DNA of 64,000 nucleotides from Muribaculaceae bacterium (GTDB lineage Bacteria; Bacteroidota; Bacteroidia; Bacteroidales; Muribaculaceae): NCBI GenBank assembly GCA_022509065.1, contig JAFLTY010000007.1, positions 19,236 to 83,235 of the forward strand, read 5' to 3'. Shown piece by piece: positions 47,501 to 56,528 of this stretch (position 1 is its first letter; each line of letters starts with the position of its first letter). The notes under the pieces were generated by a model. It saw only the letters and a program-made list of their open reading frames with translations, ran no database searches and was not told where the DNA came from. The position numbers and the translations under genes were made by a program.

Positions 47501-48040
47501 CGGATTGGTCGCCGAGGGCGTCCCTGATTTCTTTATTTCAGGTTGTGAAAGTATGGAATCGGAAGACTCGACCTGCGTGACAAAATAATATCCTTTGGAT
47601 GAGTAGATATTAGAAGTCCGTGAAAAACGTCCCGTAATGGACGATGACCATTGTTCGGGACCTACTCCGTAAAACACAATATTGCCTCCGGCGGTCGTAA
47701 GGGTAGGGATGACCGGCAGGTCATCGATGTAGTTGGCCTCTGTCATCAAATCGGCGATACGGGCACCCCCGTAACCGCACACGCGTACCTGAGAAGCATC
47801 ACTGAACCCCCATTGCCGCAATTGTTGCGGCGTGATGGCATAAAGACCGCTCTCCGGCACCGATATCTTAATCCACCTTCCGGAGGACAATACCGAAGAT
47901 GAAGCGTACTTCGATTCATCGAAAGCATAGGTGGTCATGGCTGTCAGCAATGCCACAACCATGATTATGACCGGGTGTAATGCTCGACCGAGTGGATGAT
48001 GGAAATATGAATTGTGGAGGAAAGAAGAGTTATTAGTCAT
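44519..48040 (-). CDS. C25 peptidase, PorU-like (copy 2), with T9SS C-terminal domain
   Basis: 1173 residues. The N-terminus has a membrane segment (VIIMVVALLTAMTTYAF) as a long signal peptide. The order then matches copy 1: SGRWIKISVPESGLYAI N-terminal module, C25 domain with H669 in FIGHANDH and C702 in ATCDFL, Ig-like modules, and a C-terminal domain with NPAHDK, VEVFNMLGHPIW and GIYLYRATI. The H-to-C spacing is 33 residues, identical to copy 1. Because this copy keeps a canonical gliding/CTD-like end (SRGIYLYR), it may be the true PorU or an exported protease. Identity to copy 1 outside motifs is low. Confidence 0.85.
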   Translation of the reverse strand: MTNNSSFLHNSYFHHPLGRALHPVIIMVVALLTAMTTYAFDESKYASSSVLSSGRWIKISVPESGLYAITPQQLRQWGFSDASQVRVCGYGGARIADLMTEANYIDDLPVIPTLTTAGGNIVFYGVGPEQWSSSITGRFSRTSNIYSSKGYYFVTQVESSDSILSQPEIKKSGTPSATNPATTYWHRLQHEQDLTSPGKAGPQLVGEDFRISPSREFKFDLVDRDDSGTDVWFETSFVAKTFTQASTISFTVNGNQLAPANTDRISATVNDSHNHGSEVITRRTLSDIEGNALNIKITHSSPVTVRGAWLNYISVNYVRQLKLPTAGFLNFWTNNAALSLSNATASTRVLDVTDPTNIIEVNISEISADASRTWTSSYSGWRTYVAFNDNAALPSPTFEGAVANQNLHDVTPESVPHMVILCHRSMKSQAQRIAALHATDTFEPLQTLVVDIEQVYNEFSSGMADVSGIRKYFKMLWDKGAYEAGDGYSSRFRYAILLGRTTYDSRLVTDEAKAFVSFIIPTWMGGTMRQSLNDTDGYGTDDFMAFLEDNSGSDKGLDNLCIAIGRIPARSVSDAANYIDKLEQYMSSTKKTSWKNNVMFLADDGDDGRHMDQSESFIRNMSSIPDNPLFINKVYLDAYLRESNAYPLAREAMFRHLNDGVVWWSFIGHANDHALTHNDQLTYNDLNNMVYKNIPVFYAATCDFLRWDQNSLSGGEIMFYERNGGAISLISATRPVYIYENGLLSNAFGRQLGARDSQGKLLTVGEIYRRAKNNILTDGGSHLSNPNRLKFVLMGDPAMRLATPSNMVDIAEINNKPLSSHDDDPIELNALQTASVKGYIRTPDGNLYSDFNGVVTITLYDAEFSTTTHGYPDAGTEGRQITFEQQGSRLTAVSTPVTNGEFEVKLTVPTDISDNYRPAAIVAYAYSLTGDDDAVGKTNNLYVYGYDSDAMTDDVPPVIESIYLNHSSFTDGGVTDSSPLLIAKVSDDVAINLSTAGIGHSITAQLDGTSTFTDVSLYYTPVSDGTNGGVINYPLSSLTPGNHTLTLRVWDTSANSATATINFSVDERLAPKIFDIYTDANPAHDKANFYLTHDRPEQMATVSVEVFNMLGHPIWSRTSTGVSDMFTSSPVTWDLTDSAGRRVSRGIYLYRATITVDGETFDTGSRRIAVAAY

Positions 48041-48143
48041 TAAACTATGTTGGTTTCGAGGTTGGTAAAGGGTATTATAACCCTAACTATAAACGAAACG
48101 AAATGCCATTTATTGTAATTGGGATGCAATGTCCTGTAGTTAT

Positions 48144-49016
48144 TCAGAATTCTGAAAACAGACGCGGTTTTATGACAATGCCTATGCGCAATTGGCTGTG
48201 AAACACATTATAATCCAGGAGACCTTCTCCATAGCCGTTGTAATATTGCAAAAAGAAATATTGGTTATCTCGTTTAAGAAACCGGTAAGCAAGCTCAATA
48301 GTAGTGTTGTAATTAAGGTTGAATCCGCGGCGTTTAGTCAGAAGGACAGAGCCGGTCAGACGCCGGTTATTGCTGTAAACCTGCATCCCGACTTGATATA
48401 TTCCACTATAATTGAGGATATCCTTATTGTTCATGCCGTCGACAATAGGTATCCATATTTTGCCGTGCACTATGATATTGGGGTCGATAAGTATGCTTGC
48501 TCCGAACGATATTTTGTTCCATGAACGCGATTTTTCTCCGTCCTTGCCATTGCTCTCGTGTTCGATAAGAAAAAATGCTTTACCGATAAAGCGGTTACGT
48601 ACAAAAAGAGGTTTTGCCAACCCTATACCAGGATTGAAATTTAAATCGGGCATCGGCATGGAATTCTCAAGTACATTCCAGAACACCTTTTGAGTATAAA
48701 AAAGGTATAGGTAGGTTCCCCATGGCAGCGTGGAGCGCGTCAATTTCTGGGCTATCGATATTTGAAACTTGACGTTGGTGTTCGATTTGGTCGGTTTTTG
48801 TCCGATAGGCGGACCGAAAACAAAATAATTGTCTTTATAAAGTCCGAAATACGACTGGTTGTCAAAATCGCGGCGTAGCGAGTCGATGTCGAGAACCTCT
48901 TCATGGTTTGTAGCGACAATCTGCGCATATCCCGGAGCTGTACACATCACAAACGCGCATGCCAACACTATGCATGTGCATGTTATGCGAGAAAATATGT
49001 ACCTGTAGACGCTCAA
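48144..49016 (-). CDS. pldA: Outer-membrane phospholipase A (OMPLA)
   Basis: 290 residues with a TTG start at 49014-49016: a TGA stands directly before it in frame and the first ATG would remove most of the signal peptide (IVLACAFVMCTAPGYAQ). OMPLA is a 12-strand outer-membrane barrel that hydrolyses phospholipids misplaced in the outer leaflet. The catalytic set is seen as H153, S155 and N167 in IEHESNGKDGEKSRSWNK, with the same 2- and 12-residue spacings as the E. coli H142/S144/N156. It starts 22 bp after the panB stop and lies upstream of the second porU-like gene. Confidence 0.9.
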   Translation of the reverse strand: MSVYRYIFSRITCTCIVLACAFVMCTAPGYAQIVATNHEEVLDIDSLRRDFDNQSYFGLYKDNYFVFGPPIGQKPTKSNTNVKFQISIAQKLTRSTLPWGTYLYLFYTQKVFWNVLENSMPMPDLNFNPGIGLAKPLFVRNRFIGKAFFLIEHESNGKDGEKSRSWNKISFGASILIDPNIIVHGKIWIPIVDGMNNKDILNYSGIYQVGMQVYSNNRRLTGSVLLTKRRGFNLNYNTTIELAYRFLKRDNQYFFLQYYNGYGEGLLDYNVFHSQLRIGIVIKPRLFSEF

Positions 49017-49037
49017 TCAGTCAATGGTATATGGTTG

Positions 49038-49859
49038 TCAATATTGTTCGTCGGCGTTGGGGAAATCACCTGTTTTGACATCGTTGATATAATTTCCAAC
49101 GGCATTGGTTATGGTTGTTCCCAAATCAGCGTATCTGCGCAGAAATTTGGGAGTGAACTCGCGGTTTATACCCAACATATCCTGGAGTACCAGAACCTGA
49201 CCGTCCGTACCGCTCCCCGCTCCGATGCCTATAGTGGGGATATCGAGCATTTTGGTTACGCGTTCAGCAAGTTCGGCAGGAATTTTTTCGAGGACTATAG
49301 CGAAACATCCCAGTTCTTCAAGGAGTTTGGCATCCTCTATAAGTTTGCGTGCTTCGGCTTCCTGACGTGCCCGAACCGCATAGGTGCCAAATTTGTTGAT
49401 AGACTGTGGAGTAAGTCCCAAATGTCCCATCACCGGGATGCCGGCAGACAGAATGCGTGACACTGACTCGGCTATTTCGCTTCCACCTTCTAATTTTACG
49501 GCTTCGGCGTTGCTCTCTTTCATGATGCGTATTGACGAAGCGAGCGCCTGTTTCGAATTGCCCTGATAGGAACCGAACGGCATGTCGCATACCACCAAAG
49601 CACGTTCTACTCCTTTAGTGACGCACTGAGCGTGGTAAATCATCTGATCCAATGTCATGGGAAGGGTAGTGGTGTTACCAGCCATAACATTCGATGCGGA
49701 GTCGCCCACGAGTATGACATCCATGCCTGCCTGGTCGACCAGACGAGCCATTGAGTAGTCGTATGCCGTAAGCATGGCTATTTTTTCACCGCGGGCTTTC
49801 ATTTCGCCTAAACGGAGAGTGGTGACTTTGCGTTTGTTATCGATAGTATTGGTTGACAT
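49038..49859 (-). CDS. panB: 3-methyl-2-oxobutanoate hydroxymethyltransferase
   Basis: 273 residues. PanB adds a one-carbon unit to alpha-ketoisovalerate to give ketopantoate, the first step of pantothenate synthesis. Visible are the family motifs [45 protein letters not shown] and [24 protein letters not shown], with metal-binding D in VGDSA. The other pan genes are not nearby. It has its own -7 box, is divergent from relA, and is followed by pldA. Confidence 0.97.
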   Translation of the reverse strand: MSTNTIDNKRKVTTLRLGEMKARGEKIAMLTAYDYSMARLVDQAGMDVILVGDSASNVMAGNTTTLPMTLDQMIYHAQCVTKGVERALVVCDMPFGSYQGNSKQALASSIRIMKESNAEAVKLEGGSEIAESVSRILSAGIPVMGHLGLTPQSINKFGTYAVRARQEAEARKLIEDAKLLEELGCFAIVLEKIPAELAERVTKMLDIPTIGIGAGSGTDGQVLVLQDMLGINREFTPKFLRRYADLGTTITNAVGNYINDVKTGDFPNADEQY

Positions 49860-49912
49860 GATTGGTCTGATTATTCAATACGGGTTTACTATATGTAAAG
49901 TGAAATTCAGCG

Positions 49913-49920
49913 CAAATTTA
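49913..49920 (-). promoter_or_regulatory. -7 element of panB
   Basis: TAAATTTG on the minus strand, about 55 bp upstream of the ATG. No convincing -33 box. Confidence 0.45.
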
Positions 49921-49987
49921 GCAAAAATTTTCATAAATGGTTCACTCTAATTCGCCAAGGCTCATAACAGTGCGCAATACAGGGTAT

Positions 49988-50018
49988 TTTGCATTTTCAA
50001 TAATAGTCAGTAATTTTG
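49988..50018 (+). promoter_or_regulatory. Promoter of relA/spoT
   Basis: TTTG at 49988-49991, 19 bp, then TAATTTTG at 50011-50018: a complete match to the Bacteroidota -33/-7 pattern at ideal spacing. The ATG follows at 50049, leaving a short leader of about 25 nt. Confidence 0.75.
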
Positions 50019-50048
50019 TATTCTAATAACAGCAGACTTATTTAAAGC

Positions 50049-52319
50049 ATGGTTGATGGCTATAACAAGACGGCTGCAGAAGAAGACCGTATTATAGAAG
50101 CTGCCTTTAAGGATGTTCTCAACGGTTACCTTGCAAGCAACCACCGCAAAAAAGTGGAGATGATAGAACGCGCGTTTCGCTTTGCAAAAGCGGCACACGC
50201 CGGGGTACGTCGTCGTTCAGGCGAACCGTATATTCTCCATCCGATAGCTGTAGCTAAAATAGCCAGTCAGGAGATTGGGTTGGGTTCCACCTCGATATGT
50301 GCCGCTTTACTTCATGATGTAGTCGAAGATACAGACTATACCACCGAGGACATACGTTTACAGTTTGGAGACAAAATAGCGCAACTCGTGGAAGGACTGA
50401 CAAAGATTTCGGGAGGTATCTTTGGAGATAAAGCATCACTTCAAGCCGAAAACTACCGCAAACTCCTCCTTACCATGAGTGAAGATATTCGTGTGGTTCT
50501 TATCAAAATGGCCGACCGATTGCACAATATGCGCACGCTTGGCTCGATGACGCCTGCCAAACAATATAAAATTGCAGGTGAGACATTATATATATACGCA
50601 CCGTTGGCGCACCGCCTTGGATTGTTTGCCATCAAAACTGAGCTCGAGGATTTGGCGTTTAAATACGAGCATCCGAAGGCGTGGGAGGACATTACTGAAA
50701 AAATTCGCGAATCCGAGGCACGAAGAGCCGAGATATACAGCGATTTTTCAGCTCCTATAAAAGAAAAACTCGATCAGATGGGGCTTGAATATGAAGCCAA
50801 GGCGAGACTTAAGTCTTGCTACTCCATCTGGAAAAAAATGGAGGCAAAAAACATATCGTTCGACGAGGTTTACGATCTCTATGCAATGCGTATAGTGTTT
50901 GACTGTGACGATGTCGCCAAAGAAAAAAATATTTGTTGGAACATTTATTCTGCTATTACCGACCTTTACCGGGTACATCCTGAGCGTACCCGCGACTGGA
51001 TATCGGTTCCCAAGGCCAATGGCTATCAGGCTTTACATTTAACAGTGATGGGTCCTGACGGTAACTGGATAGAGGTGCAGATACGCTCGCGTCGCATGGA
51101 TGAGATAGCCGAGAAAGGCTTCGCCGCACACTGGAAATACAAGATAGGAGAAGGCGAGGAAGAATCGGAACTTACCACATGGCTGCGCACTATTAAAGAC
51201 ATCCTTGACAATCCGGAACCCAGCGCCATAGATTTTCTTGACACCCTCCAGCTCAACCTTTTCGCTGCTGAAATCGTTGTGTTTACGCCAACCGGAGAAC
51301 TGGTCACATTGCCCGCGGGATCCACAGTACTTGATTTTGCTTTCAACCTCCATACCGAGCTTGGTTTACATTGTATAGCAGGCAAAGTGAACCATAAACT
51401 GGTACCCCTTAGTCATGTGTTGTCATCGGGCGACCAAGTTGAGGTAATCACGTCAAAGACACAGGAGCCGCAGGAACAATGGGTGACATTTTTGAAAACA
51501 GCCCGTGCCAAAACCCGTCTGCGTCAGGCGTTGAGGCGAGCCCGCCAACCAATCATACAGGAAGGGCGTCGCATTTTGGTAGAGTTCATGGAAGAAAACG
51601 GCATACTCCTCGATAACGGAGTCTACACCAAGTTGATGGGACATTTCGATGCCGCGAGTCGAGATGACCTTGCTTACAAGATTGGGGTAGGAGACATTGT
51701 TCTGGGCGATGCCACGGCGAATGCATTGCGAGGGAATGCCGAAGGTGGTGAAAGGCGTCTGCTGAGCAAGTTCCTCAAGGCCACTAAGAATGTGCTGACA
51801 CTGAATACGGGTAAGAAAACAGAAAACATCGAACCTGTTATAGATGAAAGTAACGGTAAACCTAAGATAAACACTAAGGAACCTTACACGCTACGCTACG
51901 ACGACCATGGCGCGAATTTCACGATAGCTGACTGCTGTCAGCCTATTCCCGGTGACGATGTACTGGGCTTCGTGGACGATAGCGGCAGTGTGGTGATACA
52001 CGCTTTGAACTGTCCGCGCGCTCTTGTGCTCAAAGCAGGCTACGGATCGCGTATAGTATCCACACGTTGGGCTCTCACTTCGGCAAAATTTCTCGCCCAT
52101 ATCAAAGTGGAAGGCATCGATCGTCCGGGAATCTTACAGGAAATTTCCGGCATGATAGCCTTACAGCTCGGAATTGACTTGCGTAAACTCGAAATAGAGG
52201 CTATCAACGAGGTCTTTACTTGCGATTTATGGGTACGTGTTGAAGACGTAAGCATTGTTAACGACATGTGTCATACCCTTACGCATGTTAAAGGAGTGGA
52301 AAAAGCAACCCGAATTTAA
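50049..52319 (+). CDS. Bifunctional (p)ppGpp synthetase/hydrolase, RelA/SpoT (Rsh) type
   Basis: 756 residues. The domain order is the HD hydrolase with LLHDVVEDTDYTTED (H89, D90; intact, so hydrolase-competent), the synthetase (AMRIVFD, PKANGYQALHL and WIEVQIRSRRMDEIAEKGFAAHWKY), TGS (VVFTPTGELVTLPAGSTVLDFA), a zinc-finger-like region (CQPIPGDDV) and a C-terminal ACT domain (HIKVEGIDRPGILQEISGMI). It makes and removes the stringent-response alarmone. It is the only such enzyme in this window. A lipoprotein gene is coupled to its stop (TAATG). Confidence 0.95.
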   Translation: MVDGYNKTAAEEDRIIEAAFKDVLNGYLASNHRKKVEMIERAFRFAKAAHAGVRRRSGEPYILHPIAVAKIASQEIGLGSTSICAALLHDVVEDTDYTTEDIRLQFGDKIAQLVEGLTKISGGIFGDKASLQAENYRKLLLTMSEDIRVVLIKMADRLHNMRTLGSMTPAKQYKIAGETLYIYAPLAHRLGLFAIKTELEDLAFKYEHPKAWEDITEKIRESEARRAEIYSDFSAPIKEKLDQMGLEYEAKARLKSCYSIWKKMEAKNISFDEVYDLYAMRIVFDCDDVAKEKNICWNIYSAITDLYRVHPERTRDWISVPKANGYQALHLTVMGPDGNWIEVQIRSRRMDEIAEKGFAAHWKYKIGEGEEESELTTWLRTIKDILDNPEPSAIDFLDTLQLNLFAAEIVVFTPTGELVTLPAGSTVLDFAFNLHTELGLHCIAGKVNHKLVPLSHVLSSGDQVEVITSKTQEPQEQWVTFLKTARAKTRLRQALRRARQPIIQEGRRILVEFMEENGILLDNGVYTKLMGHFDAASRDDLAYKIGVGDIVLGDATANALRGNAEGGERRLLSKFLKATKNVLTLNTGKKTENIEPVIDESNGKPKINTKEPYTLRYDDHGANFTIADCCQPIPGDDVLGFVDDSGSVVIHALNCPRALVLKAGYGSRIVSTRWALTSAKFLAHIKVEGIDRPGILQEISGMIALQLGIDLRKLEIEAINEVFTCDLWVRVEDVSIVNDMCHTLTHVKGVEKATRI

Positions 52320-53500
52320 TGATGAGGAACATGCGCGTTTACACAAAAAAAGTTTTTTTTGTCGTTGTTGGACTTTTATGGATAGTGACCGGCTGTTCCT
52401 CGCGAGATACATTTAAAATTTCTGGCGATATTAGTGATGGCCGTGAAATAACACTGCGAATGCTCGTTTATTCGCCCAGCGGAGTGCGCCCCGAGGTGTT
52501 GGCAGCGCGTTCGGGACATTTTGAATATGAAGCACCTGCGGCTTCCGACCATAGAAAGACGTTTATTGAAATATATTCAAACGATTATACGCTTTTAGGA
52601 CTGTTGGCGGTTGAAGGTGGCGATAAGGAAGAAGTGACTGTCGATCCGGCAGGAATATCTGGATTTCGTATCCAAACGGCTACTAACGAGACGGACACTA
52701 CTTCGTTTAACGACATGCTCAACTTGTGGTTGTCGAATACAGAAAAAATAGATAACGAATCTATTTCCGAATTCATTAGTCTCTATCCTTATAATGCCGC
52801 GTCTTATGCTTTATTGACCACGCTTTACGATGCTTCCATCGACCCTCTTGGGGCATACGAATTATTGAGTAAAATAGAACCTGACGCGCGTCCCGGATAT
52901 TATGACAACGGTTTTGGCTTTATATCCTATAACCGAGGCGTTTTACCCGGTAACTACAAAGTATTACCCGACACTCTTTTCTGTGCTGCCGATACTTTTT
53001 TTATTCTTGACCCTGCCAAGTATAAAACTATGCTTCTTGCCTTTACAGCCGAGGGCGACCAACGAGCCGATTCGGTGGTGCCTTTATTGAGGTATGCCGG
53101 CGAATATGCAAAAAAGGATAGTGTTCTTGCTCTGGAATATAATTTGTCACCTGACACGGTCACTTGGCGCCGCGCTCTCCGTAACGACAGACGTAAGCCG
53201 TTAAAAACAGACGAACCAAAAACAGATACAAAGAAATCCAACAAAAATAAAAAGAATGAGCCCAAAAGTATATCGGACAATCCGTTAAATAAAAATAAAG
53301 TCGTTGACGAAGAACCGATAAACTGGGTATCCGTATGGACAGGCACGGGTGTTGGAACCCCCGGGGTGGATAAATATCCCGTTACCGGATTGCCGTATTA
53401 TATTGTTGCCACTCCCGATACAATTTTGTATTCCGGCACCTCGGCTTCGTCGGCTCGAGACGCTCTTCCTGAGCAAAAACAGGGTAAGAAAAAGAATTAA
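52319..53500 (+). CDS. DUF4369-like lipoprotein, unknown function
   Basis: 393 residues. The lipoprotein signal is VFFVVVGLLWIVTGC (cysteine near 26). The next 100 residues (FKISGDISDGREITLRMLVYSPSGVRPE) resemble the DUF4369 N-terminal domain found in front of thioredoxin-like domains in Bacteroidota, but no CxxC follows. The tail has a lysine/aspartate-rich disordered stretch (TKKSNKNKKNEP, about 300). Its ATG shares one base with the RelA/SpoT stop codon, a tight translational coupling. Function unknown, probably periplasmic or outer membrane. Confidence 0.75.
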   Translation: MMRNMRVYTKKVFFVVVGLLWIVTGCSSRDTFKISGDISDGREITLRMLVYSPSGVRPEVLAARSGHFEYEAPAASDHRKTFIEIYSNDYTLLGLLAVEGGDKEEVTVDPAGISGFRIQTATNETDTTSFNDMLNLWLSNTEKIDNESISEFISLYPYNAASYALLTTLYDASIDPLGAYELLSKIEPDARPGYYDNGFGFISYNRGVLPGNYKVLPDTLFCAADTFFILDPAKYKTMLLAFTAEGDQRADSVVPLLRYAGEYAKKDSVLALEYNLSPDTVTWRRALRNDRRKPLKTDEPKTDTKKSNKNKKNEPKSISDNPLNKNKVVDEEPINWVSVWTGTGVGTPGVDKYPVTGLPYYIVATPDTILYSGTSASSARDALPEQKQGKKKN

Positions 53501-53534
53501 ACTTGCCGGTTGAGGCTAATTGTCATTTTTTTAG

Positions 53535-53542
53535 TAAATTTG
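53535..53542 (+). promoter_or_regulatory. Possible -7 element of glyS
   Basis: TAAATTTG fits TAnnTTTG and would give a leader of about 175 nt. Only a weak -33 (TTGA near 53510). The rest of 53501-53723 shows no gene. Confidence 0.4.
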
Positions 53543-53723
53543 CGGTGAGTTTGTTAACCACATTACTCGATAAACGCATTCAACGCACCCCGTGTCCTTA
53601 TATGTTTCGTTGATGTTGAAGCAGTATTCAGGGTATCAGGGGGTTGCAATTTGTATGCGAAGACGTGTGTAACACAAACCATTAACAATATTTCAAAAAA
53701 GAACTCTCTAAATTATAGCAATC

Positions 53724-55274
53724 ATGGCACAACAGCAGGATGACGTGTTTAAAAAGATAGTATCGCACGCAAAGGAGTATGGTTTTGTTTTTCAGTCAAG
53801 CGAAATCTATGACGGTTTGTCGGCCGTTTACGATTACGGCCAAAACGGAGTTGAAATGAAAAACAACATCAAACGTTATTGGTGGGAAGCGATGACGTTG
53901 CTGCACGAAAACATTGTGGGTATCGACTCGGCTATCTTTATGCATCCTACCATCTGGAAGGCATCCGGACACGTGGATGCTTTCAATGATCCCTTGATTG
54001 ACAATCGCGATTCAAAGAAACGTTACCGCGCCGATGTGCTTATCGAAGATCAACTTGCAAAATATGACGACAAGATTGCGAAAGAAGTAGCAAAGGCAAA
54101 AAAACGTTTTGGCGAATCGTTTGACGAGGCCATGTTCCTTCAGACCAACGCCCGTGTCCTTGAGGTTGCAGCCAAACGCGACGCGTTGCACGCCCGTTTT
54201 GCCAAGGCAATGAACGATAACGATCTTGACGAGCTGAAAAATATCATTGTGGACGAGGAAATAGTATGTCCCATATCGGGTACGCGCAATTGGACCGATG
54301 TCCGGCAGTTTAATCTCATGTTCAAAACCGAGATGGGATCGACAGCCGACGGCGCTATGACAGTATATTTGCGTCCTGAAACCGCACAAGGTATTTTCGT
54401 CAATTATCTCAATGTGCAAAAAACCGGACGTATGCGCATTCCTTTCGGTATAGCCCAGATAGGAAAGGCATTTCGCAACGAGATAGTAGCGCGTCAGTTC
54501 ATTTTCCGTATGCGTGAGTTCGAGCAGATGGAAATGCAATTCTTTGTTCGTCCCGGTGAAGAACTGCAATGGTTCGCCCGTTGGAAAGAATGGCGCTTAC
54601 GTTGGCACAAAGCGCTTGGCATGGGGGATGAGAAGTATCGCTATCACGACCATGACAAGCTGGCTCATTATGCCAACGCTGCTACTGACATCGAGTTCCT
54701 GATGCCATTCGGGTTTAAGGAAGTGGAAGGCATCCACTCACGCACAAACTTCGACTTGTCGCAACACGAGAAATACTCCGGTAAGAATATCAAATATTTC
54801 GACCCCGAGCTCAACGAAAACTATGTTCCCTACGTAATAGAGACCTCTATTGGCGTTGACCGCATGTTCCTCAGTGTGTTGTGCTCAAGCTACGAGGAGC
54901 AGGAACTTGATGGAGGAGATCGCCGTGTTGTATTACATCTTCCCGAAGCTCTCGCTCCAGTAAAATGCGCCGTTATGCCGCTGGTAAAGAAAGACGGTCT
55001 GCCGGAAAAAGCGCGTCAGATTGTAAACGATCTTAAATTTGATTTCGCCACACATTACGACGAAAAAGATTCAATAGGCAAACGCTATCGCCGCCAGGAT
55101 GCGATAGGTACTCCTTTCTGTATCACTGTGGATCATCAAACACTTGAAGACAATACAGTGACCCTGCGCGAACGTGACTCAATGGCACAAACACGTGTGA
55201 ACATCTCCGATTTGCACAAACTCATACACGACCGAGTAAGCCTTACCGCATTGTTGCGCAAGCTTGCAGATTAA
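53724..55274 (+). CDS. glyS: Glycyl-tRNA synthetase, class II
   Basis: 516 residues, the single-chain alpha2 type. It charges tRNA-Gly. Visible are FQSSEIYDGLSAVYDYG, the class II motif 2 GIAQIGKAFRNEI with FIFRMREFEQMEMQFF, and motif 3 (SIGVDRMFLSVLC). The C-terminal anticodon-binding domain follows (APVKCAVMPLVKKDGLPEKA). It is followed by lemA after 29 bp on the same strand. Confidence 0.97.
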   Translation: MAQQQDDVFKKIVSHAKEYGFVFQSSEIYDGLSAVYDYGQNGVEMKNNIKRYWWEAMTLLHENIVGIDSAIFMHPTIWKASGHVDAFNDPLIDNRDSKKRYRADVLIEDQLAKYDDKIAKEVAKAKKRFGESFDEAMFLQTNARVLEVAAKRDALHARFAKAMNDNDLDELKNIIVDEEIVCPISGTRNWTDVRQFNLMFKTEMGSTADGAMTVYLRPETAQGIFVNYLNVQKTGRMRIPFGIAQIGKAFRNEIVARQFIFRMREFEQMEMQFFVRPGEELQWFARWKEWRLRWHKALGMGDEKYRYHDHDKLAHYANAATDIEFLMPFGFKEVEGIHSRTNFDLSQHEKYSGKNIKYFDPELNENYVPYVIETSIGVDRMFLSVLCSSYEEQELDGGDRRVVLHLPEALAPVKCAVMPLVKKDGLPEKARQIVNDLKFDFATHYDEKDSIGKRYRRQDAIGTPFCITVDHQTLEDNTVTLRERDSMAQTRVNISDLHKLIHDRVSLTALLRKLAD

Positions 55275-55303
55275 TTAAATAACCCATCAAAAAATAGATA
55301 ATT

Positions 55304-55918
55304 ATGAAAAAGATGACGATAGTTTGGTGCGTTTTCGCATTTCTGATCATTATTCTGCTTGTTGGCGGATGCACCTCCTATAACGGCATGGTAAAAGCCG
55401 AGGAAAACGTAGACCGGACATGGGGTGACGTACAGGCCAGCTACCAGCGCCGTTTTGATCTTATTCCCAACCTTGTCAACACCGTTAAAGGTTATGCGCA
55501 ACACGAGTCAGAGACGCTTGAAAACGTTACCAACGCCCGTGCCGGTCTGATCCAAGCCGGTGACAGTCTTCTTGCAGTTCGCAACGGATTGTCAGCGTTC
55601 AATCCTAATGGTGATGAACCAACTGTTGATCAGATGGAACAGCTCAACAGAGGCATTAGCATATATGTCAACGCCGTTCATGAGGCTTATCCGGATTTGA
55701 AGGCAAACACCAACTTTATGGATTTGCAGAAACAGCTCGAAAGCACCGAAAACCGAATCAACACAGAACGAAACAATTACAACGAGGCTGTGCAGGTTTA
55801 TAACGTCAAGATACGTACTTTCCCTGCAAGTGTCTTTGCTTCTATCTTCGGTTTTGAACGCAAGAACCAGTTTGCGGCAGCTACAGAAGCGCAATCCGCT
55901 CCGACCGTTAATTTCTAA
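55304..55918 (+). CDS. lemA: LemA family protein
   Basis: 204 residues. One N-terminal membrane segment (VWCVFAFLIIILLVGGC) ending in a lipobox-like cysteine, then the conserved VDRTWGDVQASYQRRFDLIPNLVNTVKGYAQHE and a helical core with ENRINTERNNYNEAVQVYNVKIR. LemA proteins form coiled-coil envelope structures of uncertain function, often next to a TPM-domain gene. That partner is absent here; an FKBP-like lipoprotein follows by 11 bp. Confidence 0.92.
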   Translation: MKKMTIVWCVFAFLIIILLVGGCTSYNGMVKAEENVDRTWGDVQASYQRRFDLIPNLVNTVKGYAQHESETLENVTNARAGLIQAGDSLLAVRNGLSAFNPNGDEPTVDQMEQLNRGISIYVNAVHEAYPDLKANTNFMDLQKQLESTENRINTERNNYNEAVQVYNVKIRTFPASVFASIFGFERKNQFAAATEAQSAPTVNF

Positions 55919-55929
55919 CGATATACCTT

Positions 55930-56469
55930 ATGAGGAAAATTCTTTATAAAATATTCGTTACTCTTCTTGTCGGTACGTGTTGTGTCGCTTGCTACAACGA
56001 TGATGACACCAACGAAAAGATTTATAAGGAGTGGCGTGAGTTTAACGCCCAATGGCTTGTAGAGCAAATGACTCGTACTAACCCTGACGGCACTCCATAT
56101 TACAGCACTTGTGCGTTGCCTACTGATCCTCAGTCCTTTGTGCTGATGCACCGTATAGGCGAGGAACATTCCGAAAATCTCACACCACTTTTTACTTCGA
56201 CAACCAAAGTGAACTATACCCTTACGCTTGCCAACGATTCGGTGATGGATCAGACAGCCGGCTTTGTGTCACAACTGAACTCAACCAATCTCATTGCCGG
56301 CTGGAGCATAGCCATCATGCAATTGCATGTTGGGGACTCCGCTCAGTTTGTTGTACCTTACGGCATAGGCTATGGCGCATCGGGTAACGGCTTTGGCATC
56401 GACCCCTATTCAAATCTGGTGTTCAATATAAAACTGGTCGATATCGAAGCATACGAAGTACGACCCTGA
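55930..56469 (+). CDS. FKBP-type peptidyl-prolyl isomerase-like lipoprotein
   Basis: 179 residues. The lipoprotein signal is LLVGTCCVAC (cysteine near 22). The C-terminal half reads like an FKBP domain: LIAGWSIAIMQLHVGDSAQFVVPYGIGYG and DPYSNLVFNIKLVDIEA. The N-terminal half is a spacer. The catalytic aromatic pattern is degenerate, so activity is uncertain. It is probably attached to the outer membrane facing the periplasm and may assist folding of envelope proteins (inference). Operon-like spacing to lemA (11 bp). Confidence 0.75.
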   Translation: MRKILYKIFVTLLVGTCCVACYNDDDTNEKIYKEWREFNAQWLVEQMTRTNPDGTPYYSTCALPTDPQSFVLMHRIGEEHSENLTPLFTSTTKVNYTLTLANDSVMDQTAGFVSQLNSTNLIAGWSIAIMQLHVGDSAQFVVPYGIGYGASGNGFGIDPYSNLVFNIKLVDIEAYEVRP

Positions 56470-56528
56470 CACCTCCGTCGCATCATCACGTTAGCACTGT
56501 TTAAAACCAATCATACCAACCCTCGCTT

